Below, piece after piece: positions 5,715 to 9,660 of a DNA stretch of 9,660 nt. Numbering within the stretch: the stretch's first letter is position 1; the number at the start of each line of letters is the position of its first letter. Source of the stretch: JAZQHR01 sp045540815 (GTDB lineage Bacteria > Bacillota > Clostridia > UMGS1810); assembly GCA_045540815.1 (NCBI GenBank), contig JAZQHY010000010.1, positions 1-9,660 of the forward strand, in the 5' to 3' direction. The position numbers were made by a program, and so were the translations under genes. A model generated the notes under the pieces. That model made no database searches and was not told the origin of the DNA. It saw only the letters and a list, made by a program, of their open reading frames with translations.

Positions 5715-7100
5715 TTATATGTTTTCAACCAAATTTTTGGCCCATTTACCTCTTTTGAGGTATATATATCCAATCACACATTTCACTACTTCGAGTGATT
5801 GAATAATGGTGTACAGCATAAGTATATGCATATTTGTAAATCGGGATAACCCGTATGCAAGAGGTATGCAAATACACCACATAAATCCCGAGTCAAATAC
5901 AAATGTAGTAACTGTGTTTCCGCCTGTACGAAGGGTGAAATATGTGCAGTGCGCAAATGCTATAAACGGCATAAGCGCTGCACAAACGAGCAGAAACTCA
6001 CACGCAAGCCTCTTAACAGTAGGTATGGTGTTGTACACTTCCGGTATGATTGGTGCTAAAGCAGCCATTATAACGCCTATTATCGCACATATCACAACTA
6101 CAAATGCAATGATTTTTGTGTTTTCATCTTTTGCCTTTTCTATCTCACCCGCGCCAAGATGTTGACCTATTATTATTGAAATAGATGTTCCAAACGCGAA
6201 AAACGCGCAGAAGAAAAGGTTTGACACAGTTTGACTTATGTTAAACGCAGATACAACCTCAAGTCCTCGTACAGAGTAGCATTGAAGCTGTGTAGTCATA
6301 CCAAGTGACCATAGTATTTCGTTTATCATAAGCGGAGTGCCCTTTTTAAAGATGTCTTTTATAAGTGGTTTTGGGATTTTAAGTGATTTATACGCATCTT
6401 CGATAAATAAATTTTTGTCGCATCTGTTGTGTGTCCATAGTGCTACTACAATAAGCTCTGAATAACGCGCAATAACAGTAGCAATTGCAGCACCCTCTAT
6501 ACCAAGAGCTGGTGCGCCGAAGTGTCCAAATATCAGTACATAATTTAGCGTAACATTAACAAATACTGCAACTATACCCGCCAGCATTGGTACAACCGTT
6601 TTTCCTGTTTCGCGAAGCGTACCCGAATAAACCTGTGCCAGCGCAAACGCAGGGAGCTGTAATAGCATTATATAAATGTATTTTTTCCCGTAATAAAGAG
6701 TTTTGGCAAGGTCAAGTCCCTCATCACCTTCGTGTAAGAAAAGAGATATTAATGGCTCGCAAAAAAATGCAAAAACGAAAGCAACCAGTATAGTTATCGC
6801 AAATACTATTACAAGCTTTGCCCTGAATGTGTCACGAACGCCATTGTGGTCCTCTTTTCCATAATACTGTGCAGTAAATATGCCTGCGCCTGCAGTTCCG
6901 CCAAATATCGCAAGGTTAAATACAAATATCAGTTGGTTAACTATCGCAACACCCGACATCTGCTCTGTGCCTACCTGACCGACCATTATATTGTCAATAA
7001 GGCTTACAAAGTTTGTGATAACGTTTTGAATAAGTATAGGTATTGTGATAGCTATTATTCTTTTGTAAAATTCTTTGTCACCAATAAATTTTCTAAGCAT
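5715..7100 (-). CDS. MATE family efflux transporter, second copy
   Basis: A 461-residue inner-membrane exporter of the MATE superfamily, driven by Na+ or H+ exchange. The N-terminal helix KRIIAITIPILIQNVITNFV is followed by SLIDNIMVGQVGTEQMSGVA (33-52), the family's classic first signature. TLRETGKTVVP (161-171) and TLRTGGNTVTT (389-399) are the matching loops of the two halves. IIGQHLGAGEIEKAK (310-324) is the second-half counterpart of FTAQYYGKEDHNGVRD (75-90). Twelve membrane segments fit. The ATG has AAAGGAAA upstream, a moderate ribosome binding site. It lies 21 bp after the DUF486 gene and shares its promoter. It is clearly different from the other MATE in this window (different N-terminus and loops), so this is not a recent duplication. 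Substrate unknown. Confidence 0.92.
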   Translation of the reverse strand: MLRKFIGDKEFYKRIIAITIPILIQNVITNFVSLIDNIMVGQVGTEQMSGVAIVNQLIFVFNLAIFGGTAGAGIFTAQYYGKEDHNGVRDTFRAKLVIVFAITILVAFVFAFFCEPLISLFLHEGDEGLDLAKTLYYGKKYIYIMLLQLPAFALAQVYSGTLRETGKTVVPMLAGIVAVFVNVTLNYVLIFGHFGAPALGIEGAAIATVIARYSELIVVALWTHNRCDKNLFIEDAYKSLKIPKPLIKDIFKKGTPLMINEILWSLGMTTQLQCYSVRGLEVVSAFNISQTVSNLFFCAFFAFGTSISIIIGQHLGAGEIEKAKDENTKIIAFVVVICAIIGVIMAALAPIIPEVYNTIPTVKRLACEFLLVCAALMPFIAFAHCTYFTLRTGGNTVTTFVFDSGFMWCICIPLAYGLSRFTNMHILMLYTIIQSLEVVKCVIGYIYLKRGKWAKNLVENI

Positions 7101-7121
7101 AATATTTCCTTTCGATGCAAA

Positions 7122-7460
7122 CTATTTTCTGAATATGAAAAATACCGCTCCAAGTATGCAGATAAATGCATATAGATAGTTCATAGTGAATTTTTCTTTC
7201 AAATATACAACCGAAAAGATTGAAAATACAGTAAGCGTAATTACCTCCTGAATAATCTTAAGCTGTGCAGTTGTAAAATAATTGCTTCCAAGTCTGTTTG
7301 CAGGTACCTGAAATATGTATTCAAAAAAAGCAAGTCCCCAGCTTGAAAGTATAACTATCCATAACGCTTTGTTTTTAAATCTTAAATGTCCGTACCACGC
7401 AAATGTCATAAAAATATTTGATATTGTAAGCAGTACAACGGGTTTTATCGGCTGTAACAT
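7122..7460 (-). CDS. DMT-type small membrane protein, DUF486 family
   Basis: A 112-residue protein with four hydrophobic segments (about 7-23, 33-50, 69-87 and 93-110). The conserved blocks of DUF486 are easy to see: SNIFMTFAWYGHLRFK (14-29), FFEYIFQVPANRLG (45-58), AQLKIIQEVITL (65-76) and LGAVFFIF (103-110). The family belongs to the drug/metabolite transporter superfamily, is usually about 110 residues long, and has no proven substrate. Four-helix members of that superfamily often work as dimers, but this is an inference here. The ATG has AGGAGGT at about 9-base spacing. It is the first gene of a two-gene unit with the MATE exporter downstream, 21 bp away, under a strong promoter. Confidence 0.9.
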   Translation of the reverse strand: MLQPIKPVVLLTISNIFMTFAWYGHLRFKNKALWIVILSSWGLAFFEYIFQVPANRLGSNYFTTAQLKIIQEVITLTVFSIFSVVYLKEKFTMNYLYAFICILGAVFFIFRK

Positions 7461-7500
7461 TTGTTATTTACCTCCTAAGCTTAAAAAATCAACAAAAGTT

Positions 7501-7529
7501 ATTATACAATATTTTGTAGATTTCGTCAA
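7501..7529 (-). promoter_or_regulatory. Sigma-A promoter of the DUF486-MATE operon
   Basis: On the minus strand TTGACG (7529 to 7524), a 17-base spacer and TATAAT (7506 to 7501) differ from the consensus at one base. Transcription should start near 7494, leaving a leader of about 34 bases with AGGAGG before the ATG at 7460. No operator-like repeat is obvious, so expression may be constitutive. Confidence 0.85.
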
Positions 7530-7583
7530 TAATAATGAGCCGTATAAATGGGTTCACCTTGAGGAGAAGGGTTTCCTTATTGT

Positions 7584-7617
7584 AAAAAAGCTATGCGTTA
7601 TTTTCGCATAGCTTTTT
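7584..7617 (-). terminator. Intrinsic terminator of ftsH
   Basis: Read on the minus strand, AAAAAGCTATGCG (7617 to 7605) pairs with CGCATAGCTTTTT (7597 to 7585) over a 7-base loop and ends in a T-run reaching 7584. It lies 4 bases after the ftsH stop. The stem is perfect over 13 bp. It separates ftsH from the DUF486-MATE promoter about 55 bp further on. It may also act on the plus strand, where the arm ends in TTTTT, but no plus-strand gene precedes it. Confidence 0.9.
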
Positions 7618-7621
7618 GAAA

Positions 7622-9601
7622 TTATTCTTCAGTTTTTTCGTCAATGTCAGCTTCCGCATTTTCTGCAATATTTTTGCTTACATCAGCCTTAATTTCAGAA
7701 GGTATTGTTTCAGGTGCTTTATTTTCTTCAGTATTAACATCTTCGCTGTTTTCTGTGACATCACTTGCGTTTTCGTTAAGTGATGGGAGAGTACCACCGT
7801 TAAATACTGTTTCAAATTCTTCGCCTGTAATTTTTTCTCTTTCAAGAAGTACCTTTGCAACTGCATGAAGTCTTTCAATGTTATCTTCAAGTAGCTTTAT
7901 ACAGTTTTTATAGCAACCTTCTATGATGCTTCTTACTTCGCTGTCTATCTCTGCAGCGACGCTTTCACTTGTGTTTTTAGACTGAACAAAATCTCTGCCG
8001 ATAAATACCTCATCGTTTTCCGAGCCAAATGATATAGGACCGATTTTGTCACTCATACCATACTTAGTAACCATTTCGCGTGCAATCTTTGATGCGCGCT
8101 GAATGTCGTTTGATGCACCTGTGCTTATGTCGTCAAGAACGATTTTTTCAGCACATCTTCCGCCAAGAAGTACTACTATAGTTTCAAGCATTTCACGTTT
8201 TGTGTGATAATACTTATCTTCAGTAGGGCGGTGCATAGTGTAGCCGCCTGCCATTCCGCTAGGTATGATAGATATCTGGTGAACAGGGTCCTGCGTTTCA
8301 AGTAGCCTTGTAGCAATCGCGTGACCTGCCTCGTGGTATGCAGTAAGTCTGTTTTCCTTTTCGGTGATGGTGTGTGATTTTTTCTCTGTACCAACCACCA
8401 CTTTAACCATGGCTTCTTCTATCTCAGTCATATTTATTTCTTTTTTGTTTTTACGTGCTGCAAGAAGTGCCGCCTCGTTTAAAAGATTTGCAAGGTCTGC
8501 GCCTGTAAAGCCTGCGGTTGCTCTTGCAGTAACCGATAAATCAACATCTTTTCCAAGAGGTTTTTTTCTAGCGTGAACCTTTAATATTGCTTCACGTCCC
8601 TTTATGTCAGGAGTGCCTACAACTATCTGTCTGTCAAATCGACCTGGTCTTAGTAGCGCATTATCAAGTATGTCAGGTCTGTTTGTAGCCGCTATAACGA
8701 TTACACCAAGATTAGCACCAAAACCATCCATCTCAACAAGTAGCTGGTTTAGTGTCTGTTCCCTTTCATCGTGACCGCCGCCAAGACCTGCACCTCTCTG
8801 ACGACCAACCGCGTCAATCTCATCTATAAATACAATACTAGGTGCTTCTTTTTTAGCTTTTTCAAATAAATCTCTTACTCTTGATGCACCAACGCCGACA
8901 AACATTTCTACAAAGTCGGAACCTGAAATAGAGAAGAATGGTACACCTGCTTCGCCTGCAACGGCTTTTGCGAGAAGTGTCTTACCTGTTCCCGGAGGGC
9001 CTACAAGTAGAACACCCTTTGGAATTTTCGCACCAAGTGCTTCATATTTTTTAGGCTCTTTTAAAAATTCAACTATCTCGACAAGTTCTTCCTTTTCCTC
9101 GTCTGCACCAGCTACATCTTTGAACGTAACCTCGTTTTCGTCTTTAGTGTGCATTTTAGCTCTGCTTTTGCCAAATGACATAGCTTTGCCGCCGCCACCG
9201 CCCTGAGATTGCTTAAAGAATATAACCCAGAACGCAATTATGATGATAGTAAGTATAAGCGATGGTAACATGGAAAGCCACCAAGGCGGATTTGCAGGTT
9301 GAGGTGTAGAAAGGGTAAGTGTACCTTCTGTAACCTGTGATGAAATAGCTGTTCCTGCATGAGTGTAAAGTGTTTCAATAGACGGAATATCAACCGATAT
9401 TTTAGTTCCGTCATTAAGTGTTGCAACTGCATTGTTTTCTATAATGATAAGTTCCTTTACGGTACCTGAGTTAATATCATTTACAAGCTCTGAAAACTCT
9501 TTTATTACAGGTCCGGTCTGGTAATTAAGCATAAAATAGATAATAAATATAACAACCAGTAAAATTGCATAAAAGCCAAAACCTTTTATGTATTTTTTCA
9601 A
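7622..9601 (-). CDS. ftsH: ATP-dependent zinc metalloprotease FtsH
   Basis: A membrane-anchored AAA+ protease that unfolds and degrades misassembled membrane proteins and short-lived regulators, working as a hexamer. With the start chosen here (659 residues): transmembrane helix about 8-26, extracytoplasmic domain about 27-106, second helix about 110-130. A Gly-rich linker follows, then Walker A GPPGTGKT (201-208), pore loop MFVGVG (233-238), Walker B IVFIDEID (256-263), and second region of homology TNRPDILDNALLRPGRFDR (306-324). The zinc site is HEAGH (423-427), with Asp499 in GASNDIQRA as likely third ligand. All catalytic residues are intact. The last 50 residues form an acidic Glu/Asp/Asn-rich tail. 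The start is TTG at 9601, with GGAGG 8 bases upstream; a TTG at 9607 is only 2 bases from that site. It is the first gene visible; 9602-9660 is AT-rich and shows no clear promoter, so transcription may begin outside the window. Confidence 0.97.
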   Translation of the reverse strand: MKKYIKGFGFYAILLVVIFIIYFMLNYQTGPVIKEFSELVNDINSGTVKELIIIENNAVATLNDGTKISVDIPSIETLYTHAGTAISSQVTEGTLTLSTPQPANPPWWLSMLPSLILTIIIIAFWVIFFKQSQGGGGGKAMSFGKSRAKMHTKDENEVTFKDVAGADEEKEELVEIVEFLKEPKKYEALGAKIPKGVLLVGPPGTGKTLLAKAVAGEAGVPFFSISGSDFVEMFVGVGASRVRDLFEKAKKEAPSIVFIDEIDAVGRQRGAGLGGGHDEREQTLNQLLVEMDGFGANLGVIVIAATNRPDILDNALLRPGRFDRQIVVGTPDIKGREAILKVHARKKPLGKDVDLSVTARATAGFTGADLANLLNEAALLAARKNKKEINMTEIEEAMVKVVVGTEKKSHTITEKENRLTAYHEAGHAIATRLLETQDPVHQISIIPSGMAGGYTMHRPTEDKYYHTKREMLETIVVLLGGRCAEKIVLDDISTGASNDIQRASKIAREMVTKYGMSDKIGPISFGSENDEVFIGRDFVQSKNTSESVAAEIDSEVRSIIEGCYKNCIKLLEDNIERLHAVAKVLLEREKITGEEFETVFNGGTLPSLNENASDVTENSEDVNTEENKAPETIPSEIKADVSKNIAENAEADIDEKTEE

Positions 9602-9609
9602 GCACAACG

Positions 9610-9614
9610 CCTCC
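9610..9614 (-). promoter_or_regulatory. Ribosome binding site that fixes the ftsH start
   Basis: GGAGG on the minus strand, in the context AAAGGAGGCG, lies 8 bases before the TTG at 9601-9599 and only 2 bases before the TTG at 9607-9605. The spacing favours the inner TTG, which gives the N-terminus MKKYIKGFGF typical of FtsH proteins. Confidence 0.8.
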
Positions 9615-9660
9615 TTTAGATAAATTTTATATAAACTTTAATTATGCTAACATATATTAT

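Noticed and set aside
7315..7611. 98-residue plus-strand open frame across the DUF486 start and its promoter
   Set aside because: It overlaps the well-supported DUF486 gene, promoter and ftsH terminator, and shows no family signature.
1..9660. CRISPR array, insertion sequence or phage module
   Set aside because: No regularly spaced direct repeats, terminal inverted repeats, transposase or integrase were seen on either strand.
9602..9660. Promoter for ftsH
   Set aside because: Several AT-rich -10-like strings are present, but none has a -35 at proper spacing inside the window.

Overview
The window is AT-rich chromosomal DNA from a low-GC Gram-positive bacterium, most likely a member of the Clostridia (Bacillota). 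The evidence is strong AGGAGG-type ribosome binding sites, GTG and TTG starts, near-consensus sigma-A promoters, U-tract terminators, and a UvrX-type Y-family polymerase paired with a YolD-like protein. No transposase, integrase, CRISPR array or phage structural gene is visible. It looks like ordinary chromosome just downstream of an rRNA operon.

Layout: (1) 1-134 holds the 3' part of a 5S rRNA and its intrinsic terminator. (2) 226-3171, minus strand, is a two-gene operon: a MATE-family exporter followed 13 bp later by a CocE/NonD-type serine hydrolase. (3) 3172-3301 is a compact divergent control region with facing promoters and a repeated TTTTCAAG octamer. (4) 3302-5706, plus strand, carries a DeoR-family regulator, a Y-family translesion DNA polymerase and a YolD-like protein. 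The last two overlap by 8 bp. The run ends in a perfect 34-bp palindrome that also faces the next minus-strand operon. (5) 5715-7529, minus strand, is a DUF486 small membrane protein followed by a second MATE exporter, driven by a near-consensus promoter. (6) 7584-9601, minus strand, is ftsH, the membrane AAA+ zinc protease, with its own terminator.

Functional reading: the DeoR regulator probably controls the divergent exporter-hydrolase pair, and perhaps itself. One octamer copy covers the -35 box of the exporter promoter. The exporter and hydrolase could jointly process and expel one compound, but the substrate cannot be read from sequence. The polymerase and YolD-like gene form a known kind of DNA-damage-tolerance cassette; here no LexA-type box is visible and no separate promoter is obvious, so read-through from the regulator is possible. 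The second exporter operon and ftsH look like independent housekeeping or accessory units. I see no clearly undescribed system. The most interesting item is the DeoR / MATE / hydrolase locus and its intergenic control region.
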